This document shows, piece after piece, positions 1 to 11,426 of a stretch of DNA of 64,000 nucleotides. The position numbers and the translations under genes were made by a program. Below the pieces are notes generated by a model. The model did not search any database. It had not been told where the DNA came from and saw nothing but the letters and a program-made list of their open reading frames with translations. The DNA lies in the NCBI GenBank assembly GCA_037074765.1, contig JBAMDO010000004.1, positions 124,001 to 188,000 of the forward strand. The letters run 5' to 3'. How positions within the stretch are numbered: the first letter of the stretch is position 1; each line of letters begins with the position of its first letter. The stretch is from Mansonella perstans. Lineage: Eukaryota; Nematoda; Chromadorea; Rhabditida; Onchocercidae.

Positions 1-186
1 ATCATGTGATGTACTAATCAAAGATGCTTTAAGCTGTCTTTCCTAGATGAGATTCAAATAAAGCTGCACTTTATAGGCCTTTTATTTCGAACATGAAAGT
101 AAGCAAAGTTGAGCATTATATTTTTTGTGATTTTTTTGGCTTTCTGAATTCACGCTTCAAGCAAAAAAGTTCTTCCATGATTTTAG

Positions 187-1935
187 AAAGTGCTTTTTCG
201 TCCTGAATCAGACGTACCATGGCTTATTTCAAGCGATGCATTGGCTGCTATGAAATATGAGCTCAAAGAAGGAACAAAAAGACTGAATGCTATTATCAGG
301 TAATCGCTTATTAACTTTCTTTTTTTTCTAGAAACTCTTTAGTCTCGAATTGTAGATTTATTCATTTAATTTAAATGAACTCTAATAAATTTGATGTTTA
401 GAATGGAAATACGTAAGATTTTCTATACATATAATAAGATTTTGAAATTAATTCGAATTTTTCTTTGATCCACTTTCGGGATTGGAATTCTAAGTAAATT
501 TTTTTGCATTCACTCGTATGAGCTTTCATATCTCTTCCGTAATATTTTCATCTCGAAGCAGATTAATCATTTAACACATTTCTGTCACAATGCAATGCTT
601 TTTCTAGGATTACCTGTGAACGTCCTAACACTCAACATGCACATTATTCCACGCAGCATTCCTATACACTTACCATTCCACTACCAGTAAATTCCACTAG
701 ACGAACCGAATTGGCTGAAATTGTAAATGGTCAGTACAATCATAGTGTAAGTTTTTACGGGTTTTTCATGCAATTCAAAAACAGAAATGCTTCGTATTTT
801 CCAAAATTCATAACTGATCATGCTTTTATACTAATCTATAGGTATTGTTGAAAAATGCATGGCCACCATATATAATTATGCCCAATGAAGGAAATGTGAA
901 GCCGGCTTACTCTTTACTTCGTGTAATTAGTGGGGCAAATTTGAAGTTTTGGGAAGCATTTCCCAATATATCCATGAAACTACGATCAGCCGACACTATG
1001 GTGAGTGTTTCAACTACTAAAATCATTCTTTGAAGTTTCAAAAGTCATGAGTATAATCGAATAGTTTGCAGACTAAGAGACAGCAGGAGAGTTTGGAAAA
1101 CGTTGAAGAGCAAATGTATTTCAGGAAAAGAAGATATGGAGTGCGACATTGATTCAGAACAATGATACTGCTGCGCTTACACTACCGCTCGAAGATATCA
1201 AATATGAAATTCGTCCAGAAAAGTATCTAGAGATGGTTGTATTCGTAGACCGTGTTTTCCCATCATTTGTCAGCAAGTATGTCCAAGGAGGGTATGCAGT
1301 TTGAATTTTTTTTTTTTTTTGGAAAGAGATTTTCAACACTAGTTAAAGCAGTTTTAAATCTTTTTTCAAAGCGGAATGTTTGCATCCGAGGACGGATCAC
1401 ATCAAATATGTAGCGTACTGAAAATGGAAGTATTGAAATACGAGCTGACGTGAAAAACAAACTGTTTTTATTGGCCGGACCAAGGCATGTTTGGCTTGTT
1501 TTGGTCCGTTGAACTGATTGATTAACATTTCTCGTATTACCAGCTAATATCTTATTAAATCAGTTTTAGTTTTAATTTTTCAGTATTATCGCAATGTACC
1601 TCGCTGTAGTCATGTTAGTGGGGCGTATGATACGTGGTTTAGTGATGAATGCTGGTTTGGGAGTCATAATTTCTGAAATTCCGGATGCAGATCATTTACT
1701 TAAAATTTGTCTTGATATATATTTGGTTCGCGAAGCTAAAGATTTCGTTTTGGAGCAGGTACTGATTATTTTGATTATGGTTAATATCACTTAACAAAAT
1801 TTCCGGCCGTTGTATAATCTCCATTGCAGTTGCCTCAATAATGCTTTTAAGGATATATATGGCAAATTGATCTTTCTATTCCGATCACCTGAAAATCTTA
1901 TCAAATGGACACGAAGCAAAGCTAAAGCTGATTAA
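187..1935 (+). CDS. pezo-1: PIEZO mechanosensitive channel, C-terminal end (5' partial)
   Basis: This is the C-terminal end of a PIEZO force-gated cation channel of the plasma membrane. Exons I can join in frame are 187-299, 608-746, 842-1000, 1125-1291, 1584-1758 and 1852-1935 (stop TAA 1933-1935). The first half (…[18 protein letters not shown]…) matches the end of the PIEZO cap (C-terminal extracellular domain). Exon 1584-1758 encodes the pore-lining inner helix ([20 protein letters not shown]) followed by the intracellular C-terminal domain with [12 protein letters not shown]. The last exon gives [17 protein letters not shown], almost the vertebrate PIEZO1 ending, which fixes the frame and stop. 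I compared with mammalian PIEZO1 from memory; the 187-299 and last exons align without gaps, while the segment encoded by 1125-1291 is shorter than in PIEZO1. The remainder, normally over 2000 residues, lies left of the window. In the last intron an earlier AG (1828-1829) would put a stop four codons into the exon, so the acceptor ending at 1851 must be used. Family assignment is very secure. Confidence 0.95.
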
Positions 1936-3732
1936 TTTGGGACATTCGATTGGCTTTTTTGGTTATTTATCAAATATTTTACAAATATATAATATGCATT
2001 AAAGCCATTTGTCATTTATGACAGTGTCAAATGAAAGCTCTGCTTTACTTTTGAAGTGAACTGTCCATTGTGATTTTGTAAACTCGTGCATGAACAGAAC
2101 AAAAAATCTTGTACTTCATTTTGTACTTTGCTTTCGTTTCAAATCATTTTCTAAATTTTTCTTCGACCTTACTGCTTTAAAAACCATTTCATTTTTATAA
2201 TTTGGTGCCTCAAATTGTGTCTTGTTTCAAGCCATAAAACTAATTAGTTGTGGACTAAATAATGTATCCATTTGTTTTGAAATGTTATAGATGTACTTAT
2301 GGTTTGGATCGACAAGTCGATTAATGCTATTTCAAGAGCAAGAACTTATCTTGCTGTTGTAGTTGTATACTTGTTAAACAGTATTGTAATTTTCTCATCC
2401 TGAAGGATGTTGAGTTTGAAATTTCATGTAGCTGCTGAAAATCCTCATGATTACTTCAAACTTTTGATATCCAGGTTTTGTTTTTTTTAGTTGGTATGGA
2501 ACATTTAATTAATGAATGCGAGATAATTATATACCTTCAGTGTAATTGTTGCTTTGTACATTTCATTATCGCTGTTCTTTATTTTTATGAAAAAAAAAAG
2601 AATTCGTGTGTACGCTTTCTGTTCTCTTCAGTTTCTTTTTGTCTCATCAGAATTTCATGTACGGTTTCAGTGTGCCCTTTTCATTCTCCCTGTTTCATTG
2701 TTTATGAAATATAAATCCATTATTACTACGGTAACTTTCGCGGCTTTATTTATTTAGTTTAATATTTTCAGAGCACGATGGGAAGTATTTCTGTAGCTTG
2801 CTAAGCCACAAGGATTTGAAATTACAGTTTGAGGTACATTACTTTATGGATATCAATGAAGTAAACTGTTAGTTGAATATCCTGGTTATTCGGACTGAGT
2901 AGTTTGTGGATAATTAAATTATGAGGAGATAAGAAAGCTACAGAGGTACTTCCGACATTTAGATAAGTTCTGCGAATTTAGTGAACTCTTCAGAATTTTC
3001 GTACATGGATTTATGTGCCGGATATTTGGCGGTATTAGCTCTGAGAAACTGTAATTTGGATGGGGTAAGCGCTTGTCTCGCGTATCCGGGAATGAATTGT
3101 GGTTTTTAAATTCATCACCCATTCAGAGATTGAAAAATTCAGATTTCAAGCTAGGAAAAGCTGCACGTGGTTAGATTGTGGGGTGGGTTTCGTGTGGGAA
3201 TGTTCAGACGATAGTTATAATGTAGTGGAGTGCAAGTTGGAAACTTTGAAAGTCCGTAGAATCCCAGGATTCTAGGTATTCTGGACCATTAAACTTAAAG
3301 CAGGTAATGTGTTTGCTTAATGATCAGGAAACTTTTCAACATTTCTGTAGAAAAGTCGACATGCGTCAGCAATAGCTCTTACGGATATGAGGAGAAATGA
3401 TTATTGCATAGGAAAAAAAAAATATAACTGACAAGGGGTTACTTTCAGAAATGGATCTCCTCCCATCATACCTTCTTGTTCCAACTGTTTTTCAGAATAA
3501 GATTCGGTAAAGCCGTTAAATTTGTGAAATAGCTCAGTCGCCTTTCGCTTGAATTGATTGTTTTTATAAATTTCTTAGCATAAATTGTGGTCTTCAGTAT
3601 TTTTACCGACCAAATTATCTGCTCATATTAAGCATTATTTTCTCATCTAAAGTGTGGTGTTTGAGTGTACTTTAAAATTAGGAACATTTATTTATTTCCG
3701 AGTTCAGATTTTATTGTCCGAATAAGAATAGG
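1936..3732. other. Intergenic/3'UTR region between PIEZO and MKS1
   Basis: This space separates two convergent genes and should contain both 3' untranslated regions. The sequence is AT-rich with several short open frames on both strands. None has exon-like flanks or a recognisable protein. I see no RNA gene or repeat here. Confidence 0.6.
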
Positions 3733-6705
3733 CTAATAATGAAATTCCTTAGCGGTAGGTATGGGCTGATTCCGGATCTTGAGAAGGTTTCTTCTCGCTT
3801 CCTCAAATTTAGATAGTACTCTAAGGATATTCCAGTGAATCCGTGATTGCATTCTGAAACAATTTTTTGCTCTTCTTACCAGGATGTATCTTTTGTCGGG
3901 AAAATTAACTGCTTAATCAATTACCAATTACATGACTTAATATTAACCAGACAAAATGCTTACCCATCATGTCGCATCAACGTGCCATATTTCATTTTGT
4001 AAAAGAATTCATTGGATATAAATTCTCGACTTTGTATGATACATTGTACATTAATTTTAAGAGTTCCAGAACTTACTTTATCAAGACCTATGCTAGATGC
4101 TATTAGACCCTGAAATTTTATTACTTAACTGCATTTAGCATATTTAAATTTAAGATTGATTTTTAGTGATGTAGGTGGTTTTTAGGCTTTTTATATTGAA
4201 TGGATTTGTTCGGCTATTATTTACACTTGTTTTGTTCCAGTTAAGTGATAGCAAATGATGATCTTACTGCTTGGCAGGTTGTAGATTCACTCACGAAAGT
4301 CAATTCTGCAACCGTTTCAGAGATGAAATTTTCGAACAGCATACTTTTCCTGTCATGTCGCTCATATCGCCAACATTTGACGTTAAATAGATGTCTGAAA
4401 CAGTAACTAGAAAATCCATCTAAAAATTGAAAATCAAAGAGCAATTAGTTTTGGATTCTTTGTCATGTTTTCAGAGCTGAGTTACACGAATTACCACATA
4501 GTACTGATAAAAGGTGGTAAATTAAGAGGTAACCTTCCGGGTCGAGAAGGCAACGTTAGTTGCCCAAAGCCATTTACAAAGCAGCGTTCCCAATAGTCTT
4601 CTCTACAAAGTCGGAAAATCATTCTAGGCCAGTAGAAGTTCTCGAGAAATTGTTCCCCTTCTTTGATAATTAATGTGACACAAACCGGTTGCGAAAATAC
4701 GGCTACATCGCCCTAAAATTAAACGGTTTTTTTCGAAAATTGCATGACAATTATAGATAAGTCTATTACAAAAGCTTGAAATGCACTGGTGATTATGAAA
4801 AATACCCCTTCTTGTGGACTTGAAATAACAGCTGTTGACCATCTATGCACTGGAGATAAATCAATCAGTGCACATTGCGAGGGCAGGTCAATTTTATATT
4901 CAATGCATAAACCATCATTGGGAAAGTTCACTGCTCGTTCTGCAACATTTTCTCTTCAAGGTTTACAACAAATATTCGTTTTAGCAAAAACAAGTTTACT
5001 GAAAGAAATGATTGATTACGATTACATCGAGAATTTTTACTGAACGTATTTTGAATCTCAATGTCCTTTCTTACCAATATCGATAAGATAAACGAGTTTT
5101 GTAACTTTTTCGGATAGGAAATCGCTCATTGCGCTGCTTTCTTCTTTTTCAAACCATGACTGAAAAAATGCAATCTTTTGACAGAAATCCGTACGTGTTA
5201 CGTTACGTGTGTGCGTGTGTACATATATCATAAAGACGTAAGCAATTTAAAAATTCTTGAATTCTAATATGAAGAGTAGAAAACCTGATCTATGCTATCA
5301 TCAACACGATCAAATTTTTCATTGCTGACAATGGACAAGCGCGCTTTGTAAATACCATAACGACTTTCAATAGTGTTACTTATGGAGAATAGATCTGGTT
5401 CTATGATAATGTTTGTGCCATTAATTGCTGTCATTTTGCATAAAACATACTGGTCACTTTCATCATATACTTGCCTACCAAATCAAAGATTCATTATTAT
5501 AAGTTAGCTGGTTGAGATGTCATCATTTCTACTGACATATCACTACTGGCGTTTGTTTTTTGATCAGATTATGAATAGATCCTAAAAATTAAATTGAAAT
5601 GAGCAAAAGTGCAAGCAAACATGTTATCCTGTACTGGTCCCAAATAGGCCATAATGTACATTATCTGTTGGTTACGCTGTACGCTTCTTGTTTTCATTTG
5701 ATGTTCCTTATGTGGTAAATCGATCACTAGTTTTCGATGTGATATCCTAAAATATAATCTTTTGAAGTGAGAAAGAAATGAGTTATCAGGTTATAACAGT
5801 GAAACTAAAATGCAAGGAAAATAATGATATTCATCTTACATTGCCGGTTCTAATCGTCTATCTCTGGAAATAGCAATTCCTCCTGCTAAATTATTTTCTT
5901 CTGTTGGAGTATTCAACTTCATAATTGCCTGCAATTTATTCCATAGTTTTCTTTGAATCGTCTTATATTTCAGTGCTTTTTTTTTATCGTTTTGGACTTC
6001 TTAAAGATTTAAGTTTAACCTTTCCAATTCCCGTAGGTTCTTCGCCATCAATAAGAGTAAACACCCTGCTGCCTACAATTCAAAAACAAATAAGCGGAGA
6101 TGTAAATTGCTACTCACGAACATATATAATCATATTGATGAAAAATTTTTAATTATGGTTACCTCTTTTTTCAGTTCTCATTGCGGCCTCAACCTGACTT
6201 ACGGTGTCTTCTGTAGGACAACTTTCAATTTGCGACTTTGGCACCTGGAAGGTTTTTTCAGTATACAAATAAATAAAGCATAAAAAATTCGCTCAGGTTG
6301 TAAATGAAAACTAGTAAATGGGCAACAGATAAAGTCAATCAGTTAACTGGTTATCGCCTACTTACAGTATTAAATTTATTCATTCCAAAATGAAGTTTCT
6401 GTTGCCATCTGAAAGTACACTCTTCTATCAGAGTAGGCAGTGTGGGAACAAGCTGTTCGTTGATATTTTCGGTAAAATCATCGACTGATTGCAGTAGGTC
6501 CACTATTGGCTCGCTGTATTCAAGGATTAATCTGAATCGTGAACTTGACAAATCAGTTATCAATGCAGTGCAGTGCTGATTATGTATCAGTCAGGTAGAA
6601 ATAATAAAAATTCTAATATGATTTCAAAATCTGGTGAATATATGCATACTTGAATTCAACTCCAGTAAGTGGACCGTTTGCAAAATAAATACCTCGCTCT
6701 GGCAT
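3733..6705 (-). CDS. mks-1: MKS1 homolog, B9-domain ciliary transition-zone protein (complete, 13 exons)
   Basis: MKS1 is a B9-domain protein of the transition zone at the base of cilia, where the MKS/B9 complex gates membrane protein entry. In nematodes that means ciliated sensory neurons. Exons in transcript order: 6705-6650, 6543-6366, 6244-6163, 6072-6020, 5928-5840, 5746-5621, 5474-5285, 5159-5075, 4939-4806, 4712-4534, 4394-4268, 4109-3964 and 3853-3733. All phases agree and the total is 1566 nt (521 aa; human MKS1 is 559). Matches with human MKS1 along the length include RWQQKL (human GWQEKL), IMYIMAYLGP (human MHIMADLGP), the B9 segment LCIEYKIDLP, WPRMIFRLCREDYWERC, VNGFGQLTLPSRPG (human VEGYGAVVLPATPG) and a C-terminal helix with RIHWNILRVLSKFEEARR. 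The start is MPERGIYFANGP, with an unpaired splice acceptor 22 nt upstream. The weakest junction is the donor of exon 6 (gtttgc). Identity is secure; a few exon ends could shift. Confidence 0.93.
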
Positions 6706-9700
6706 ATTTCAAAATGATCGATATTACCTAAAATAGAGAAATAAAAAAGCCTGAAAATTTTAAATTCGCTTAGAATTTACTTTTTGGCTACTAAAATCCT
6801 TTTCTAATTTTGACTAAAATAATAAAAAATCTAATTTCGTTTCATCTAAATTTGTGTATTTCGGATTAATAATGATGTCTCAATTCATGTAATTTTGGTT
6901 GCTAGGTAACCAAGAAGACACTTGCTAATTTTACGACAAATCCTGGTACTTCATGCATATACTATATTCGTTTCCGATTTATATTCATGAAAATAATTTG
7001 ATTATTTTGGATAAATGTATTAGGCTAATTACAAAGGAATGATTCTGAAATTATATCTCATTGTTTGTGACATTGGAAACGGTCATTGCTGCATGTTTTA
7101 AATGTTTTTTAGAGTCATGAAAAAGAATTTTAGTAGCCAAAAAACATTTGTTGAAATTATTTCTGTTAGATAAATTGTTTTACTGCTTCGCTATTTTAGA
7201 ATTTGCAGGACACGTTCGAAAAGAGAATAGCTTTTTTAGCTGAGCAAATACTGAAATCGATTAAAAGTTTTAGAAAATATTGCAACTTAATAATTTGCAA
7301 TATGTAAGGGCTATAAAAACTTAAAATCCATCTCACCGAACAGCATTGTACATTACCACAACATAATATATTAGTGATGATGGTAGAATCTTTTTAAAAA
7401 AAATGCTGATTTTCCGAAGTATTAGAATCAGCCAATTAATTTATTGAATGAGAAGCATATTGCATTTGCTTATAGTGCTATATATACCGAATCATTTCAA
7501 ACGTATGAAATTACTCTTCCATAAAGTATGAGCATTTGCAAAATCTAACCGAAGCGCTAAAATAAATGAACAGAGATAATTTACATTGATAATCACTTCA
7601 AATAGACATAATATGCAGAAATTTCGTCCGAAATCATTCTCTTAATTGTGTTTTAAAAGCAGGAACAGCATATAACGAAAATAATATTTTCTCCCAGCAC
7701 AGCGTTTATATCACTTATTCTTGTTATTTTAATTTTGAGCATAATTTCTACAGACTTAACAGTGTTATTTCGCAGTTTATTATGAATAACAACTACTTAC
7801 CATTCCTCTTTATTTAGACAGTCATTCTTAGCCTTTTTTTAAACATATGTTCAGTCATCAATCTTAGTATTAAAATATTTACATTACGCCGTCCCTTGAA
7901 CTTAGAAATACAATTTTTTGCAAACTACTGAATTTCATGATAATTTTTTGTTGATAATACACATATATTTTCGGGCTACATAAAATCTAATGCATGAAGA
8001 TTGATGAACTTGAAGTAGTCAGCTTGGGTTGCAATTTCATTTTCACAGCTTCGGCTAATATATTAATAGCAACTAGAGAATTACAACCAGATAGGCCTTT
8101 AAAAAAACATCGATACTATCACACCTACATTTTCAAACTGACGATTTTTTCTGCCAAATCCCATTAGAGCATTGGGAAGCATTTGGAATTTTCAGAATGC
8201 ATAATTGTTCCAAAGTTACAATAACGAGATATTGGTTCATGAATCAATGAATGCGTATTTCACTTTAAAAAAAAAAAGAAAATAACTTGCAGGATAAATG
8301 ATGACAAAAAAAGAAGATGGCATAATTTCATCCGAAAGTGTTATAATGACGAAAGTACTAACATAGGAAATGCTGCAAAAGCTCAAGAGCATGTAATGGA
8401 TCTAAAAAATTATCAAGCACATACCAAGACCGTATATCCCGTATAGCTTGCCGGCGGATCCTGATGGAATTCTTCTATTTTAGTCTATTATGACAACTAT
8501 TCAAAGTCACTGCTAAAATTCGTAAGTTTTGAGATCAATTTTTGATACACACGAATTTTTTGATATCTGGTATAGGAGAAATAACTATTTTCTAAAAAAA
8601 AAAAAAAAAAAAGAAAAATTGAACATTTGTTCAACAAAATCAAACGGTACTTGAAAATCACATGGATAAGAGGCAGGTAAATGTTTAGGGAGGGATTCGG
8701 ATGATGCAACTATGACTGCGGTTTTTCAAAAAGCACATAAGATCAGAATGCGTCACTATCCTTAAGCTTAGAAAACACCGGCAACATCATCTCGACTCAT
8801 TTCCATAAATCAGTTATCCCGCCGAACATTGATTGCGCAAAACCGCATCTGCTTAGGTAATACCATATAGATTGGTCCACTTTCTATCCTGCTCTTAATT
8901 AACCTACCTTCGATGTCTCTAATTTCACTATTCTCCTGGTTTTTCAACTCATTTTAGGAAAACAAATATAGACTCTGGCACTGTGGACCTCTACAGTTGT
9001 CATTACATCTCCCATTTCCGCAATGATATATGACCACACCCTCATCTTCCCATTTTTTTTACTCATAGCTCTGCAAAATTTCCCAATTCTAACCTTTTAT
9101 AGATTGCAAGTAGCTTTTTAAACACCCATAATACGGAATTTTTGTAATAGATTTCATTTCTTTTGCTGTCCTTAGAGATTGTGAAAATAGATTATAGCTT
9201 GTAGGAAAGTAATTTCGGAAAAAGAGTTGATTGTTTAAAACCTGCCAGGATTTCTTTTCAGATTAAAAAAAATGAAAAAGAACGCTTTCTCTACAGTTGA
9301 AGGAAGCTGCGAAGAATTGTTCATTGTAACTGCACAATAAGTTTTTCCTTTGTAAAAGAAACTTTAAATGTATTGTACTTCACTCTTTTGCAGAGATCTC
9401 TTTTTGATGCCTATTCCTTCGAAGTTTTATGAGTTCATTTGTCTTCCTATCTTTTCCTATCTATTTACAAACACTTGATTCCATTAAGTTCGTACTTCAC
9501 AAATGAATGATTTTTTGTATACCGCAATGTTGTCATGAGTTATTCAAAAAAAAAATCCAGCTTTTATAGTTTGTATTACAAAAAGAAGTTCCAGAGCATA
9601 TTTAGTCAGGCATTCAATGTATTTGTTTCTTTGTTTAAAGTAATGATGACCCCAAATGTCAAAAATATGGAATTACGCAGCACAATATCTGAAATCTGTT

Positions 9701-9820
9701 CTTCTTATACGAATATTTATTGCTGAAATAATAACAAAACTAAGGAGACTTAGTTTGCTGTAAATCCGTTATCATAAATACTCCTCAAATTATGAGACAG
9801 GAAAAAAATATCAATCTGTT
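6706..9820. other. Intergenic region between divergent MKS1 and bZIP genes
   Basis: About 3.1 kb of AT-rich DNA should hold the upstream regions of both MKS1 (leftward) and the bZIP gene (rightward). It includes a long A-rich tract near 8587-8605. I find no supported coding exon, tRNA or repeat family; the short open frames look like chance. Confidence 0.6.
6727..6735 (-). promoter_or_regulatory. Candidate spliced-leader trans-splice acceptor for MKS1
   Basis: On the minus strand an acceptor of the form ctattttag lies 22 nt upstream of the MKS1 start codon, with no obvious upstream coding exon. In nematodes this arrangement is typical of an outron that is trans-spliced to a spliced leader. 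The sequence shows only the site; its use is inferred. Confidence 0.4.
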
Positions 9821-10672
9821 ATGAACGCAGAAACAACAGAAGGATCGAATTATTATCAGAATCAATTGCGAACTATGTCGATGTGTTGGTCTGGTTTTGA
9901 TCCAGTAGGTTCATACGACGCCACATCCAATTATTCGCATCAGTCGTGTGCATGTCCAATGTTATCGATGGCAACTACCACGCAAAACGACCAACAGGTT
10001 ATTCGTAACGACCTTTTCGATAAGTATAGTTTCATAATTCAAAAAAACTTATTCATTGATCAACCTTTTTATCAAACCTATTACTTCAGAGTTTATTGCT
10101 TTACAGATTATACATCAGTTTCACCCATGCAATTTCGTCTCCTTTGCTCAACATTTCTCATCGTTGTCGTTTAACAATAACAATACGCCCTCGACCTCAA
10201 CCTTGTCATCATCTCCAGCACCAAGCAAAAAGAAACCTATTCCCGTTCCTGAAAACATGAAAGATAAAGTAAGTGTATCTTATGAAGAACTGCTTCAATG
10301 CTTTTCCTTACTGGCTTTTGGCAAACAAGTACCAAGAGCAAATATGTGACAGCAGAATTGTAAGGTGTCGTCGCATGAAATTAAAATTAGAATTAACTAG
10401 AACTCCATTTTTATTTCGTTCAAGAATTTTAGGCATATCGTGAACGTAGGATGAAGAACAATGAATCAGCCAGAAAATCCCGAGAACTGAGACGCCAAAA
10501 AGAAGAATCAACACAACTACGATGTGACCAACTTCTACAAGAAAACCATCTTCTCCGGGCCGAATTATCCCTATTACGGAGCCAAATGGAACAATTCCGA
10601 CAAATCTTTTCCATCTCCTCCAATACTTCACAACAAAATTTCATCCCCGGCAGTTCTGTTCCTGGTTTGTAA
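9821..10672 (+). CDS. bZIP transcription factor, CES-2/NFIL3/PAR-like
   Basis: This encodes a small nuclear DNA-binding factor, predicted to dimerise through a leucine zipper. The last exon, 10433-10672, carries the basic region with the bZIP signature NNESARKSRELRR and then a zipper-like helix (LLQENHLLRAELSLLRSQM); the stop is at 10670-10672. The middle exon ends at 10268 (…PENMKDK) and joins in phase to AYRERRMKN. The first exon begins at ATG 9821 (MNAETTEGSNYY). My preferred joins are 9821-9997, 10107-10268 and 10433-10672, giving 192 aa with an Asn/Ser/Thr/Pro-rich middle. The junction between exons 1 and 2 is uncertain: another donor near 10006 joins in frame to an acceptor ending at 10090. 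The basic region most resembles CES-2/NFIL3/PAR proteins, but Ser-Ala-Arg-Lys in place of Ala-Ala-Lys-Arg makes an exact orthologue call unsafe, so no symbol is given. It faces rabenosyn-5 tail-to-tail. Confidence 0.85.
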
Positions 10673-11426
10673 ATTTTATACCATAGGTGTATAACGCACA
10701 GTTTTTCGATGTTGCTCTTCCGCTCTAATACATTAAACGGATCTCAGAATTCTAAAATTTAGCTCATCTTATGCTTGGTAACTTAATCCGTGGAATAAAT
10801 TGAATAAATCTCAACCCAAACAAGAAATGCAACTAATGCTACTTGCCTCAATTTTATGAAATGAATAGATCATATTTCAAGCAGTTAAGCGTAAAAAGAA
10901 GCACACACATATAAGGTTTTACATTCATTTCACAAAAAAACTTCCTTCGCCAAAGACACAGAAAAACGTGATAAAAGAAACTCCTTTTGGTCAATTCTGT
11001 TTTTTAAAGCCAAATTTTATGAAAAATTTCTAATATGACATCTCCTTCGTCCCATAAAACAACCCAGTGTAACTTACAACTCCTATATGACCAACGTCAG
11101 CTTTGAAAATCATATGTAGCTAAAGTAATCGATTAAACACAGTCACGTAAATATGTAACAATTAGGCGATATACCTGAATGGAACAAAAAAATGATTTAA
11201 AAATAATGCACTGAAATAGCGAAAGAAAAAATGGATTGTTCTTTGGATTTATCAATACAGTCTAAAAGTACAAATATTATCAAGTTAAATCAGTTAAAAG
11301 GCTGAATTAAAAATTTGAAAGCAAACACAAATATCAAAAAAACAAATGTCAGATGAAGAAAGGCTTGATGTGATATTAACATAATGGTATTAACAAGCTA
11401 TAACAACAGCAAAAGAAAAGGAAATG
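10673..11426. other. Convergent intergenic region (bZIP / rabenosyn-5 3' ends)
   Basis: About 750 bases lie between the stop codons of two convergent genes. The sequence is AT-rich without coding signal and presumably holds both 3' UTRs. Confidence 0.6.

Noticed and set aside
2478..2757. Overlapping open frames in two frames downstream of PIEZO
   Set aside because: Hydrophobic reading arises from T-rich sequence; two frames are open at once and neither has exon borders.
9535..9726. Open frame before the bZIP gene
   Set aside because: Low-complexity Lys/Ser/Phe composition with no splice context or link in phase to the bZIP start.
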